From: Prevotellaceae bacterium UBA6398
GTDB lineage: Bacteria > Bacteroidota > Bacteroidia > Bacteroidales > Bacteroidaceae
Direction: 5' to 3'
NCBI GenBank assembly: GCA_002437495.1
Contig: DJQA01000005.1
Span: 1-35,422, forward strand
Length of the DNA: 35,422 bases
How positions within the stretch are numbered: the first letter of the stretch is position 1; each line of letters starts with the position of its first letter. The notes under the pieces are model-generated. The model was given only the letters and a program-made list of their open reading frames with translations. It was not told where the DNA came from and did not search any database. This document shows positions 7,730-15,099 of the stretch, in pieces. The position numbers and the translations under genes are program-made.

Positions 7730-8663
7730 ATGCCTGTATTGCTACCGCCCTCTCGCCAACGGAGAAAAAGATATGCACAAAGCCTGCATAAAGAAGTTTT
7801 TCGGAACAACTTCATTGCCTGTTCTCGACTACACCACGGAACAGCTTGACGAACTTGCCATGCAAATAATAAAGGACAAAACTTCCCTGACCGGAGTGCA
7901 ACCCAAGCTGTCCTTGCACCTGAACAAGCACGAAGGCAGCAAACGACTGACCATTGTAGGGTTGTGGGGGGACTATATTTGCAAACCGCAGACCAGCCAA
8001 TATGAAATGATGCCGGAAGTGGAGGATTTGACGATGCACCTTGCAGAAGCGGCACGCATTTCAGTTGTTCCACACACCCTAATGCGGATGGCGGATGGGA
8101 CTATTTGCTATCTTACCCGGCGGATAGACAGAACCGCAAACGGCGGAAAGGTTGCAATGGAAGATATGTGCCAACTGACTGAAAGGCTTACAGAGCATAA
8201 ATACAAGAGCAGCTACGAGCGCATTGGAAAAACTATATTGAAGCATTCCTCTTTGCCAACAATGGACATTACAAACTTTTTCGAGCTGATACTTTTTTGC
8301 TGGCTCACGGGAAATAACGATATGCACCTTAAAAACTTTTCCTTGTTTGAGGCAGATAACAATGTCATCCGCCTTACTCCGGCATACGACCTGCTGAATG
8401 CGGCAATTATAAACCCAAAAGATGATGAGGAATTGGCCTTGACATTGAACGGCAGGAAAAAGAACTTGCAAACAGGCGACTTCATCAAATTTGCCGAAAA
8501 TATGGGCATAAGCAATATTGTGGCAGAGCATATCATTAATAAACATATCAGATTTTTTCCTAAATATGAAAACATCATAAAAGGTTCTTTTTTATGTGAG
8601 GAACTGAAAAACGAGTACACAAACCTTATAAAAGAAAGAGCTGGCAGACTTTCCACAAAATAA
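7722..8663 (+). CDS. hipT: HipT-like Ser/Thr kinase toxin
   Basis: HipA-fold kinase core of 313 residues lacking the N-terminal subdomain, which is encoded by the preceding gene. Visible motifs: the Gly-rich loop SLTGVQPK (Ser55, Thr57), Lys in YICKP (about 88), MEDMCQL (146-152), the catalytic loop NNDMHLKN (Asp200), and metal-binding Asp in TPAYDLL (about 223). All key residues are present, so it should be active. A Cys/His cluster at the N-terminus (C4-x2-C7 and H19-x2-C22) resembles a small zinc ribbon. The ATG at 7722 is chosen over 7710 because GAGGAAAG lies at a good ribosome-binding distance before it. Known relatives phosphorylate aminoacyl-tRNA synthetases (HipA-GltX, HipT-TrpS); the target here is unknown. 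Confidence 0.88.
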   Translation: MCKCLYCYRPLANGEKDMHKACIKKFFGTTSLPVLDYTTEQLDELAMQIIKDKTSLTGVQPKLSLHLNKHEGSKRLTIVGLWGDYICKPQTSQYEMMPEVEDLTMHLAEAARISVVPHTLMRMADGTICYLTRRIDRTANGGKVAMEDMCQLTERLTEHKYKSSYERIGKTILKHSSLPTMDITNFFELILFCWLTGNNDMHLKNFSLFEADNNVIRLTPAYDLLNAAIINPKDDEELALTLNGRKKNLQTGDFIKFAENMGISNIVAEHIINKHIRFFPKYENIIKGSFLCEELKNEYTNLIKERAGRLSTK

Positions 8664-8683
8664 TGCTTGCCATTATATGCAAC

Positions 8684-8721
8684 TCCCCCACTCTCGCCGG
8701 TTTGCGTCATGGGGGATTTTT
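8684..8721. terminator. Terminator between convergent hipT and wzx-like gene
   Basis: A 7-bp stem (TCCCCCA at 8684-8690, TGGGGGA at 8710-8716) is followed on the plus strand by TTTTT. It lies between two convergent genes and may serve both. Confidence 0.65.
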
Positions 8722-8730
8722 GTTGCGGTA

Positions 8731-10236
8731 TTATTGTTTTTTTCTGAAATGCCTTCCTATCACCGGCAGGCTTGACAGGGGAAAGTCGTAGTGTATTATG
8801 TGAGCTACGAAAAGGATTATAAGCAATGTGTTTATGCCGAGGCGTAGACCCGTGGGCATGGAATGCGGCATTAGGAGCATTACAGCCGTGAAAAGGGCTG
8901 CAACCATTACGTAAACGGCTATGGACTTCAGAGGGTAGTTTATGGGGTATTTCCTCTGGCCTATGAAATACGACAGGAGCATCGCCGTTCCGTAGCCGGC
9001 AACTCCCGCCCACGCGCAAGCCATATAGCCGTATCTTGGAATCAGCAGCACATTTATAAGCACAAGAACAACACAGCCCGCACCCGAGAACCACGCGCCG
9101 TAGATTGTTTTGTCGATTAGCTTGTACCAGAACGAGAGGTTGAAGTAAACACCCATCATTATTTCGGCAGCCATGACTATCGGCACAACCTTTAGTCCGT
9201 CCCAGTAGTCGCGCCCTATGATGTATTTAAGCACGTCGAGCCAACCCACCACCACAAGGTATGCAAGCAGGGTGAAGATTATGAAATATTTCATAGCCTT
9301 GGCGTATGTGTCGCGTGAGCCTTTCTCTTTTGCGCTGCCGAAAACGAACGGCTCGTATGCGTAGCGAAACGCCTGGGTAATCATCGCCATTATCATGGCA
9401 ATCTTAGCTGCCGCACCATAAATGCCGAGCTGCACATGACCTTCGGCTCCGGGGGACACTATGGGGTAAAGTATCTTGTCGGCGGTTTGGTTGAGTATTC
9501 CGGTAATTCCCAAAAGAAGTATCGGCCACGAATACGAAAGCATCTTGCAGGACAACGCCTTGTCGAAAACCCAACGGAAGCCTGTAAGCTCCTTCCGGAA
9601 AAAGAAAGTGATTATTCCGGTGCAGAAAAGGTTGAGGCGGAAAACGTAGCCAACCCCCACCGAAGGGTCGTAAACCGAAGCCGCGATGCTGTGGGTTGAC
9701 GGATTTGAGTACATTGCGGGTAGCACTATGAAATATGCTATGTTGAGCGCAATGTTAAGCACAATAAAGAGCATTTTCAGCGCTACGAACTTCCAAGGTC
9801 TGTGCCTGTATCTAAGATATGCAAACGGAATACATTGGAAAGCGTCTATAGCCACACACGCCGACATTATGGCAACGTAGTCTTTGTGGGCAGAATATCC
9901 CATGAACGATGACACAGGATTTATGAACGCAAGAACAAGGGCCACAAAAAGCAATGCCACGCCGCCAACCATTATAAGAACCGTGGAATACGTGCGCATG
10001 GGGTTTGTGCCCTCTTTGTTCACAAAACGGAAGAACGTTGTCTCCATGCCGAACGTTAGGATTACGAGCAAAAGCGCGGTATAGGCGTAAACATTTGTTA
10101 TAACGCCATATCCGCCCGATGAGGCTGCTATCTTGGCAGTATATAAAGGTACAAGTAGGTAGTTGAGAAACCTGCCCACAATGCTGCTCATTCCGTAAAG
10201 GGCGGTGTCCTTGAAAAGCGTCTTCAGATTTGCCAT
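8731..10236 (-). CDS. Wzx-like polysaccharide flippase, MATE/MVF fold
   Basis: Polytopic membrane protein of 501 residues with about 14 hydrophobic segments. It begins with the typical lipopolysaccharide/oligosaccharide-flippase N-terminus (LKTLFKDTALYGMSSIVGRFLNYLLVPLYT, followed by YGVITNVYAYTALL). The family moves undecaprenyl-linked sugar repeats across the inner membrane for O-antigen, capsule or glycan synthesis. No glycosyltransferase cluster is adjacent, so this is a lone flippase, as is common in Bacteroidales. It begins 26 bp after the nucleoside-recognition gene and probably shares its transcript. The substrate cannot be told. Confidence 0.87.
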   Translation of the reverse strand: MANLKTLFKDTALYGMSSIVGRFLNYLLVPLYTAKIAASSGGYGVITNVYAYTALLLVILTFGMETTFFRFVNKEGTNPMRTYSTVLIMVGGVALLFVALVLAFINPVSSFMGYSAHKDYVAIMSACVAIDAFQCIPFAYLRYRHRPWKFVALKMLFIVLNIALNIAYFIVLPAMYSNPSTHSIAASVYDPSVGVGYVFRLNLFCTGIITFFFRKELTGFRWVFDKALSCKMLSYSWPILLLGITGILNQTADKILYPIVSPGAEGHVQLGIYGAAAKIAMIMAMITQAFRYAYEPFVFGSAKEKGSRDTYAKAMKYFIIFTLLAYLVVVGWLDVLKYIIGRDYWDGLKVVPIVMAAEIMMGVYFNLSFWYKLIDKTIYGAWFSGAGCVVLVLINVLLIPRYGYMACAWAGVAGYGTAMLLSYFIGQRKYPINYPLKSIAVYVMVAALFTAVMLLMPHSMPTGLRLGINTLLIILFVAHIIHYDFPLSSLPVIGRHFRKKQ

Positions 10237-10261
10237 GGTTTATGTTGTTTGCTAAAAAATT

Positions 10262-11494
10262 TCATCCGAAAAACATATAACATATTGCTATGGCGGCAAG
10301 AGTTCCGGCAATGTCGGCGATAAGTCCGCATGCCACGGCATGGCGCGTAAACTTTATCCCCACGCTACCAAAGTAAACGGCGAGAATGTAGAACGTGGTG
10401 TCGGTTGAGCCTTGGAACAGGCAGCTCAAACGCCCTGTGAACGAGTCAACACCATACGTTGTCATGCAGTCAACCATCATTCCTCTTGCTCCGCTGCCAC
10501 TCAAAGGCTTCATTATCGCCGTTGGCACAGCTCCTATCCAGTCGGTGTTTGCACCAAACTGCACCGCAACCCATTTTATTCCGTCGATAATCCAATCCAT
10601 CGCCCCGGCGGCACGGAAAACCCCTATACCTACAAGTATTGCAACAAGGTAAGGAATTATTCTCACGGCAGTTTCAAATCCGCCTTTGGCCCCCTCGATG
10701 AAAGCATCGTAAACATTAATCTTTTTCTTTAGCCCAACAAGGATGAAAGCTATTATGATTGTAAACAGAAGTATGTTGGCCGCCGAAGTCCCCACCAAGT
10801 CCATTGTAGTCTTGTCGAGACTTGAAAATCCCCATACTATCAACGCAAAAATCACGCATGCCCCACCCAGGGTAAGCAACATAGTTTTGTTGAAAAGATT
10901 TATCTTTTGATAAATACTTGTGGCTATTATTCCCGCAAGGGTTGCTACAAACGTGGCAAGCAATATAGGCACAAACACATCAGTTGGCTGCGCCGCGCCA
11001 AGTTGCGCACGGTAAACCATAACACCCACCGGCACTATGGTAAGCCCGCTCGTGTTCAGCACAAGGAACATAATCATCGGGTTTGTTGCCGTGTCTTTTT
11101 TCGGGTTAAGTTCCTGAAGCCTTTCCATGGCTTTAAGTCCGAGCGGAGTTGCGGCATTGTCGAGCCCAAGCATATTTGCGGCTATGTTCATGAATATATT
11201 TCCCACCGCCGGATGGCCTTTGGGTATTTCGGGAAACAGCTTGCTGAAAACCGGATAGAGCGCACGCGAAAGAGCCTGCACAAGTCCGCCCCTCTCCCCT
11301 ATCTTCATCACGCCGAGCCAAAGTGAAAGAACTCCGGTAAGCCCGAGCGAAATTTCGAAAGCCGTTTTGGCGGTTGTGAACGTAGAGTTCATTATATCGG
11401 GGAAAACTGTAGCATCGCCAAAAAACAACAGCTTTACCAAAGCAACGGCAAAAGCTATTACAAAAAAAGATATCCAAATATAATTTAGCACCAT
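10262..11494 (-). CDS. Nucleoside-recognition (Gate) membrane protein, SpmA-SpmB fusion
   Basis: Integral membrane protein of 410 residues with two Gate/nucleoside-recognition halves, equivalent to SpmA and SpmB of Bacillus joined in one chain. The first half has the characteristic LFPEIPKGHPAVGNIFMNIAANMLGLDNAATPLGLKAM stretch; the second has GARGMMVDCMTTYGVDSFTGRLSCLFQGSTDTTFYI. The fused form is usual in non-sporulating Bacteroidota, and its role is poorly defined. A -7 motif lies at 11520-11527, about 26 bp before the ATG. Probably cotranscribed with the downstream flippase. No sign of sporulation genes here, so the family name should not be read as function. Confidence 0.85.
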   Translation of the reverse strand: MVLNYIWISFFVIAFAVALVKLLFFGDATVFPDIMNSTFTTAKTAFEISLGLTGVLSLWLGVMKIGERGGLVQALSRALYPVFSKLFPEIPKGHPAVGNIFMNIAANMLGLDNAATPLGLKAMERLQELNPKKDTATNPMIMFLVLNTSGLTIVPVGVMVYRAQLGAAQPTDVFVPILLATFVATLAGIIATSIYQKINLFNKTMLLTLGGACVIFALIVWGFSSLDKTTMDLVGTSAANILLFTIIIAFILVGLKKKINVYDAFIEGAKGGFETAVRIIPYLVAILVGIGVFRAAGAMDWIIDGIKWVAVQFGANTDWIGAVPTAIMKPLSGSGARGMMVDCMTTYGVDSFTGRLSCLFQGSTDTTFYILAVYFGSVGIKFTRHAVACGLIADIAGTLAAIAICYMFFG

Positions 11495-11519
11495 AGTGCG
11501 AAAAGATATGTAACGACTG

Positions 11520-11527
11520 CAAAATTA
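11520..11527 (-). promoter_or_regulatory. -7 promoter element for the nucleoside-recognition gene
   Basis: Minus-strand TAATTTTG (TAnnTTTG), about 26 bp upstream of the ATG at 11494. Confidence 0.5.
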
Positions 11528-11572
11528 GTCAGAAAATACGAAAAAACTTTCTGTTTCTCCACTATAATGCAC

Positions 11573-11612
11573 AAAGGCAGACTTTCCGAACGGTAAAGTC
11601 TGCCTTTGTTTT
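11573..11612. terminator. Perfect 13-bp hairpin after the HIT gene
   Basis: Arms AAAGGCAGACTTT (11573-11585) and its exact complement (11595-11607) enclose a 9-nt loop. It lies just past the HIT stop on the minus strand. The T-rich tail is on the plus-strand side (GTTTTT), so as a minus-strand terminator it would be driven mainly by the stem. Confidence 0.6.
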
Positions 11613-11625
11613 TCATATTGTATTT

Positions 11626-12024
11626 TCATTTTTCGAAATACTCGCTAATTCTTTCAGCCGCTTCTTTCATTTCCTCGGGTTTCGGACTTAGTTTCTCCCG
11701 GCGAAAATCCATGTCTTTCTCGCTCTGCATTGGAATGAGGTGTATGTGGGCGTGGGCAACTTCAAGCCCGAGCACCGCCATTCCCACTTTTTTGCATGGA
11801 AAAGCCTTTTTGATGGCTACGGCAACATGCTTGGCGAAAACTATCATGCGTGCCAGCTCTTCATCGTCCAAGTCGAAAATATAATCAACCTCGCGGCGCG
11901 GAATTACAAGCGTGTGCCCCATAACCATGGGGTTTATGTCAAGAAAAGCGTAGAACTCATCGTTTGCCGCAACCTTGTAAGACGGTATTTCTCCTGCGGC
12001 TATCTTTGCAAAAATTCCTGCCAT
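11626..12024 (-). CDS. HIT-family nucleotide hydrolase/transferase
   Basis: Histidine-triad protein of 132 residues, related to Hint/HinT-type phosphoramidases that act on nucleotide conjugates. The diagnostic H-x-H-x-H triad is visible in VAHAHIHLIPM near residues 97-107, and the N-terminal GEIPSYKVAANDEFYAFLDINPMVMGHTLVIP is typical of the family. It starts 6 bp after the greA stop, so the two are cotranscribed. A strong hairpin lies immediately downstream. The physiological substrate is not known. Confidence 0.92.
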   Translation of the reverse strand: MAGIFAKIAAGEIPSYKVAANDEFYAFLDINPMVMGHTLVIPRREVDYIFDLDDEELARMIVFAKHVAVAIKKAFPCKKVGMAVLGLEVAHAHIHLIPMQSEKDMDFRREKLSPKPEEMKEAAERISEYFEK

Positions 12025-12030
12025 TTTTCT

Positions 12031-12495
12031 CTATATTGTAATGTCTATTATTTTTAGTTGCACCACACCCTGCGGAATCTTTATGTCAACAATGTCTCCC
12101 ACTTTGTGTCCCAGCAAACCTTGGGCTATCGGTGTCTGCGATGATATTTTGCCTTCGCGAAGATTGGCCTCGCTCTCGCTTACTATGGTGTATTTCATCT
12201 TGGCCTTGTTCTTAACGTTCTCCATCTCTACCGTGGAGAGTATCTGCACCGTTTCGTTTGATAGCTTCTTGGGGTCGATTATTTTTGCGCTTGCGAGTGC
12301 GGCTTTCAGTTTGTTTATCTTCAGCTCAAGCATAGCCTGCGCTTCCTTTGCTGCATCGTATTCGCTGTTTTCCGAAAGGTCGCCCTTGTCGCGTGCTTCG
12401 GCTATCGCTTCCGACGCCGCGGGACGATCAACTGTTTCCATGTGCCTTAGCTCGGCCACCATTTTGTCGTAGCCTTCCTGTGTCATATAAGCCAT
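12031..12495 (-). CDS. greA: Transcription elongation factor GreA
   Basis: GreA/GreB family protein of 154 residues, normal length. It binds in the RNA-polymerase secondary channel and stimulates cleavage of backtracked RNA. The N-terminal coiled-coil finger carries the acidic tip (ARDKGDLSENSEYDAAKE, near 33-50), whose Asp and Glu assist catalysis. The C-terminal FKBP-like domain contains the family-typical QTPIAQGLLGHKVGDIVDIKIP. It stops with TAG. A -7 motif at 12604-12611 gives a leader of about 100 nt that contains a hairpin with a T-run (12547-12589). First gene of a greA-HIT operon. Confidence 0.97.
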   Translation of the reverse strand: MAYMTQEGYDKMVAELRHMETVDRPAASEAIAEARDKGDLSENSEYDAAKEAQAMLELKINKLKAALASAKIIDPKKLSNETVQILSTVEMENVKNKAKMKYTIVSESEANLREGKISSQTPIAQGLLGHKVGDIVDIKIPQGVVQLKIIDITI

Positions 12496-12546
12496 AAGTC
12501 TGTATATTTTTTATTTGTTATTTTTTCGTTTCTCTCCAAAGACGAT

Positions 12547-12589
12547 AAAAAACTAAAAGAATCCCAAAGCATAGCCATGGAATCCTTTT
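12547..12589 (-). terminator. Hairpin and T-run in the greA leader: attenuator or queG terminator
   Basis: On the minus strand, AAAAGGATTCC (12589-12579) pairs with GGGATTCTTTT (12565-12555) over 11 positions with two G-U pairs, followed shortly by T6 (12552-12547). It lies 70 bp past the queG stop, so it may end that transcript. It also lies between the apparent greA promoter and the greA start, where it would act as a leader attenuator. Confidence 0.6.
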
Positions 12590-12603
12590 GTTCTCCGTTT
12601 TTG

Positions 12604-12611
12604 CAAAGGTA
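12604..12611 (-). promoter_or_regulatory. -7 promoter element for greA-HIT
   Basis: Minus-strand TACCTTTG matches TAnnTTTG. The predicted start of transcription is near 12598, upstream of the leader hairpin. Confidence 0.55.
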
Positions 12612-12659
12612 TGTAATTAGTTTTATATGAAGAAATTTTTTTATCGCTACAATAATTTT

Positions 12660-13622
12660 TTATGTCTTGCCATTACTGCTTATCTTGTCGGCTTTTTTTT
12701 CTTTTCCATTCACGGCGTTTATGTTCCGCATCAGTCCTGAATATTTCGCTCTCTTAACTGCGCTGCCCCTAAACAGCTCGCGATATTCTTCTTCGGTAAG
12801 CGAATTCCATTCGTCGCGCTTCATATCCAAAAGCTTCTCATTAGGCGCAAATTCTCCAACATTCGTAGGTGTTGAAAAGCGGTTGTGCGGACAAACGCTT
12901 TGACAGCGGTCGCAACCGTATATGCAGTTTTCCATTTTGCCCGCGGTGCCCGGAGGAAGTTCCCCTTTTTTTTCTATCGTTAAATATGAAATACATTTTC
13001 TGGCATCTATGTGGTATGGTTTGTAAAGGGCTTTGCCTGGACAAACATCGATGCATTTAGTGCAATTGCCGCACATATTTTGCAAAGGCTCGTCGTATTT
13101 GTCAAATTCGGCGTTTATGAAAAGTTCGCCTAAGAAAAAGAAGCTGCCCTTTCGGGGTATAATCAAAAGAGTGTTTTTACCTATAAAGCCAACCCCTGCC
13201 CGCCAAGCCCAATAACGCTCCGAAACAGGAGCAGTGTCGCAAAAAGCCCTTCCGGATATTTTATCGCCGCCGTATTTTCTTATGCGGCGCAAAAGTTCAA
13301 ACAACTTTTCCTTAACCACCGCATGATAGTCCTTGCCGTATGCATAATAAGAAAATGTGTACCCTTCCCCATTCATTTTTCTTGCGGGATAATAGTTGAG
13401 CGCAACCGATATTATGGATTTTGTGCCTTCAACTAACTTAGCCGGGTCAAGACGCATATCTATGTTGCGGGCAAGATATTCCATTTCGCCGTTCCTTCCT
13501 TCATCAATAAACTTTCTTACGTAGTAAGAATACGACTTTTCCATTTTCTCTGCCCTGCATATTCCGCAAGCCGAGAAACCTAATTCTTCCGCTGCTTTTT
13601 TTATTAATTCCGACGACAGCAT
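12660..13622 (-). CDS. queG: Epoxyqueuosine reductase
   Basis: Cobalamin-dependent iron-sulfur enzyme of 320 residues that makes the last step of queuosine synthesis in tRNA, reducing epoxyqueuosine. The N-terminal QueG domain includes AFCDTAPVSERYWAWRAGVGFIGKNTLLI, with the conserved Asp. Two 4Fe-4S motifs follow: CGNCTKCIDVCP and, after a further Cys (DARKCISYLTIEKKG), CDRCQSVCPHN. The protein lacks the long C-terminal HEAT region of some homologues, which is normal in Bacteroidota. It starts 4 bp after the methyltransferase stop, so it is second in a two-gene operon. The C-terminal tail is Lys-rich. Confidence 0.94.
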   Translation of the reverse strand: MLSSELIKKAAEELGFSACGICRAEKMEKSYSYYVRKFIDEGRNGEMEYLARNIDMRLDPAKLVEGTKSIISVALNYYPARKMNGEGYTFSYYAYGKDYHAVVKEKLFELLRRIRKYGGDKISGRAFCDTAPVSERYWAWRAGVGFIGKNTLLIIPRKGSFFFLGELFINAEFDKYDEPLQNMCGNCTKCIDVCPGKALYKPYHIDARKCISYLTIEKKGELPPGTAGKMENCIYGCDRCQSVCPHNRFSTPTNVGEFAPNEKLLDMKRDEWNSLTEEEYRELFRGSAVKRAKYSGLMRNINAVNGKEKKADKISSNGKT

Positions 13623-13626
13623 ATTT

Positions 13627-14163
13627 TCATTGAAGTGCGAGCAGTTGTGATGCTATATGCCAAATGGCTATCCCGCCCGATACCGATACATTCATGGAAT
13701 GCTTGGTGCCGAATTGGGGAATCTCTATAGCACCATCGCAGGCGTTCACTGCATCCTGCGATACTCCTTTTACCTCGTTTCCAAGTATAATGGCATACTT
13801 CTTTCCTTTTTGTGTTTTGAAGTTTTGAAGCTTTATGCTGTTCTCAACCTGTTCGAGCGCATAAACCTCATATCCTTCTTTATGGAGTTTACCTACTGCC
13901 TCTATTGCAGATGAACATATTTCCCACTCCATTGAATTTTCCGCACCAAGCGCCGTTTTATGAATTTCGGGATGTGGGGGACAAGCTGTTATACCACAAA
14001 TATATATTTTTTCAAGTCTGAACGAATCGGCAGTGCGAAAAACTGAACCAACATTATACATGCTCCTAACATCATCGAGTACTACTACGAGAGGAGTTTT
14101 CCCGGCAGCCTTGAACTGCGGAACGTCCATTCTTTTAAGCTCTGTTACTTTCAACTTTCTCAT
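13627..14163 (-). CDS. TrmH/SpoU-family RNA 2'-O-methyltransferase
   Basis: SPOUT methyltransferase of 178 residues, without an N-terminal substrate-binding domain. The three family motifs are visible: motif 1 VVLDDVRSMYNVGSVFRTADSF (about 27-48, with the catalytic Arg and the Asn), motif 2 AIILGNEVKGVS (about 123-134) and motif 3 IEIPQFGTKHSMNVSVSGGIAIW (about 146-168). The target nucleotide in tRNA or rRNA cannot be told. Its -7 promoter motif ends only about 8 bp before the ATG, so the mRNA would be nearly leaderless. It forms an operon with queG and runs away from the candidate replication origin. Confidence 0.93.
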   Translation of the reverse strand: MRKLKVTELKRMDVPQFKAAGKTPLVVVLDDVRSMYNVGSVFRTADSFRLEKIYICGITACPPHPEIHKTALGAENSMEWEICSSAIEAVGKLHKEGYEVYALEQVENSIKLQNFKTQKGKKYAIILGNEVKGVSQDAVNACDGAIEIPQFGTKHSMNVSVSGGIAIWHIASQLLALQ

Positions 14164-14170
14164 ACTAATG

Positions 14171-14178
14171 CAAAATTA
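14171..14178 (-). promoter_or_regulatory. -7 promoter element for trmH-queG, nearly leaderless
   Basis: Minus-strand TAATTTTG ends 8 bp before the ATG at 14163, placing the predicted transcript start almost on the start codon. Confidence 0.5.
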
Positions 14179-14185
14179 GGCAAAC

Positions 14186-14580
14186 GGTGGAAAAACCAGT
14201 GGAAAACCTGTTGAAAAGTAGTTCATACTTATAAACACTATCAACCGTTTTGTGGAATTATTTGCGAAGTAGTTGATAAGACATAATTATATTAACTGCT
14301 TTTCAACGCAGTTTTCAACAGTTTTGCACATTGTTTTATTTTTCGTATATATGTTTATTTTTCAGTATATTACTCCTTGTAAAAATATTATTTTCTTGAG
14401 TTTTCAACCGTTTCAACCGTGTATTATCATTATCATCCTTTTTATTAAAAACAAAAGAATAGAATGATATTTATAATATATTGACTATGGTATTTTCCCT
14501 CTTTGGCACTTTTACATTTAAAAACAGATAAAAAATAAACTGCGAAGTTTCTTTATTTCGTTGTAAATTTTCCATTATAT
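14186..14580. other. Candidate replication origin: DnaA-box-like cluster
   Basis: Eleven 9-mers resembling DnaA boxes (TTWTNCACA) lie within 233 bp. Minus-strand: 14186-14194 (TTTTCCACC), 14198-14206 (TTTTCCACT), 14209-14217 (TTTTCAACA), 14251-14259 (AATTCCACA), 14271-14279 (TTATCAACT). Plus-strand: 14238-14246 (CTATCAACC), 14300-14308, 14312-14320 (TTTTCAACA), 14322-14330 (TTTTGCACA, an exact match to the relaxed consensus), 14401-14409 and 14410-14418. The segments 14331-14400 and 14419-14580 are strongly AT-rich and could unwind. Strand G/C bias appears to flip here, and parS-like sites lie 12-15 kb away. dnaA is not in the window. No gene seen in this gap. Confidence 0.6.
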
Positions 14581-14677
14581 GGTTACAGCAGGTTGCGAAA
14601 AAATGTTTGATGTAATTTAATTTATGTCTGATATAATTTTTTCTACATAGGACTTGGTTTTTCTTATGTCCTATGTT
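14581..14677 (-). repeat. Composite intergenic repeat, copy C (array only)
   Basis: Only the 21-bp-phased array and its flank are present, in the same orientation as copy B. Units start at 14602, 14623, 14644 and 14665. The flank (CGCAACCTGCTGTAA on the minus strand) still resembles those of other copies, but no GGGGCGTAT palindrome is visible. It lies between the DnaA-box-like cluster and the promoter of the lipoprotein gene. Confidence 0.8.
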
Positions 14678-14710
14678 TTTTTGGTGTGGGTGTATTATAA
14701 AATAAAAGGG

Positions 14711-14718
14711 TAAATTTG
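14711..14718 (+). promoter_or_regulatory. -7 promoter element for the lipoprotein-aminopeptidase operon
   Basis: TAAATTTG matches TAnnTTTG. It would give a leader of under about 15 nt to the ATG at 14738, and only about 5 nt to the earlier ATG at 14729. Confidence 0.55.
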
Positions 14719-14737
14719 CATTTTAGAAATGTTGCGG

Positions 14738-15097
14738 ATGAAAAGAGTGGCAAGGCTTTTTTATGCTTCCATTATATATGCTTTGTGTTCGTGTTCAACA
14801 ACGAGAATGGCGGATGCAGTAACAAAAATAAAAACGGAAGACGGGGAAGATTTATCAAAGAACGTAATTATTGTACATTTCGATGCCTCTGTTGGAAAAG
14901 CCCCTCTGCTTTCAGCGGTGAAAAAGCAGGGGTGCACCGTGATATACGAATATGGCATAATAAACGCCGTGGCTTTGAAAATACCCGAACATGGAAAGAA
15001 AACAGAAAAAATAATAACCGAAATAGAAAAGGTGAAAGGTGTTATAGGAGTATCACGAGACAGAATAATGCATATAAACCAAAAAACAAATATATAA
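14738..15097 (+). CDS. Small lipoprotein with inhibitor-I9-like domain
   Basis: A protein of 119 residues. A short basic-hydrophobic signal ends in LCSC (Cys19), a possible lipobox, so it is probably a lipoprotein. The remainder (about 40-110) has the look of the peptidase-inhibitor I9/subtilisin-propeptide fold: VIIVHFDASV, then ACT-like alternation, YEYGIINAVALKIPE, and the closing KGVIGVSRDR, which resembles the usual gV-x-x-V-E-x-D ending. It has no attached protease. It ends 2 bp before a secreted cysteine aminopeptidase, so the two are made together. An inhibitor or chaperone role is inference from fold resemblance; I9 proteins are known to act on subtilases, not C1 enzymes. The ATG at 14729 is an alternative start. 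Confidence 0.65.
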   Translation: MKRVARLFYASIIYALCSCSTTRMADAVTKIKTEDGEDLSKNVIIVHFDASVGKAPLLSAVKKQGCTVIYEYGIINAVALKIPEHGKKTEKIITEIEKVKGVIGVSRDRIMHINQKTNI

Positions 15098-15099
15098 TA

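Noticed and set aside
4737..8663. A functional link between hipT and the neighbouring argS
   Set aside because: HipA-family kinases do target tRNA synthetases, but the known targets are GltX and TrpS; argS here has its own promoter and terminator and the closeness alone is not evidence.
10262..11494. Evidence of sporulation from the SpmA/SpmB-like gene
   Set aside because: The fused form is common in non-sporulating Bacteroidota and no other sporulation gene is present.
14716..15099. N-terminal extension of the aminopeptidase frame back to 14716
   Set aside because: It is an out-of-frame reading of the lipoprotein gene, rich in Asn/Lys/Arg and low in complexity; the aminopeptidase has a proper signal peptide starting at 15100.
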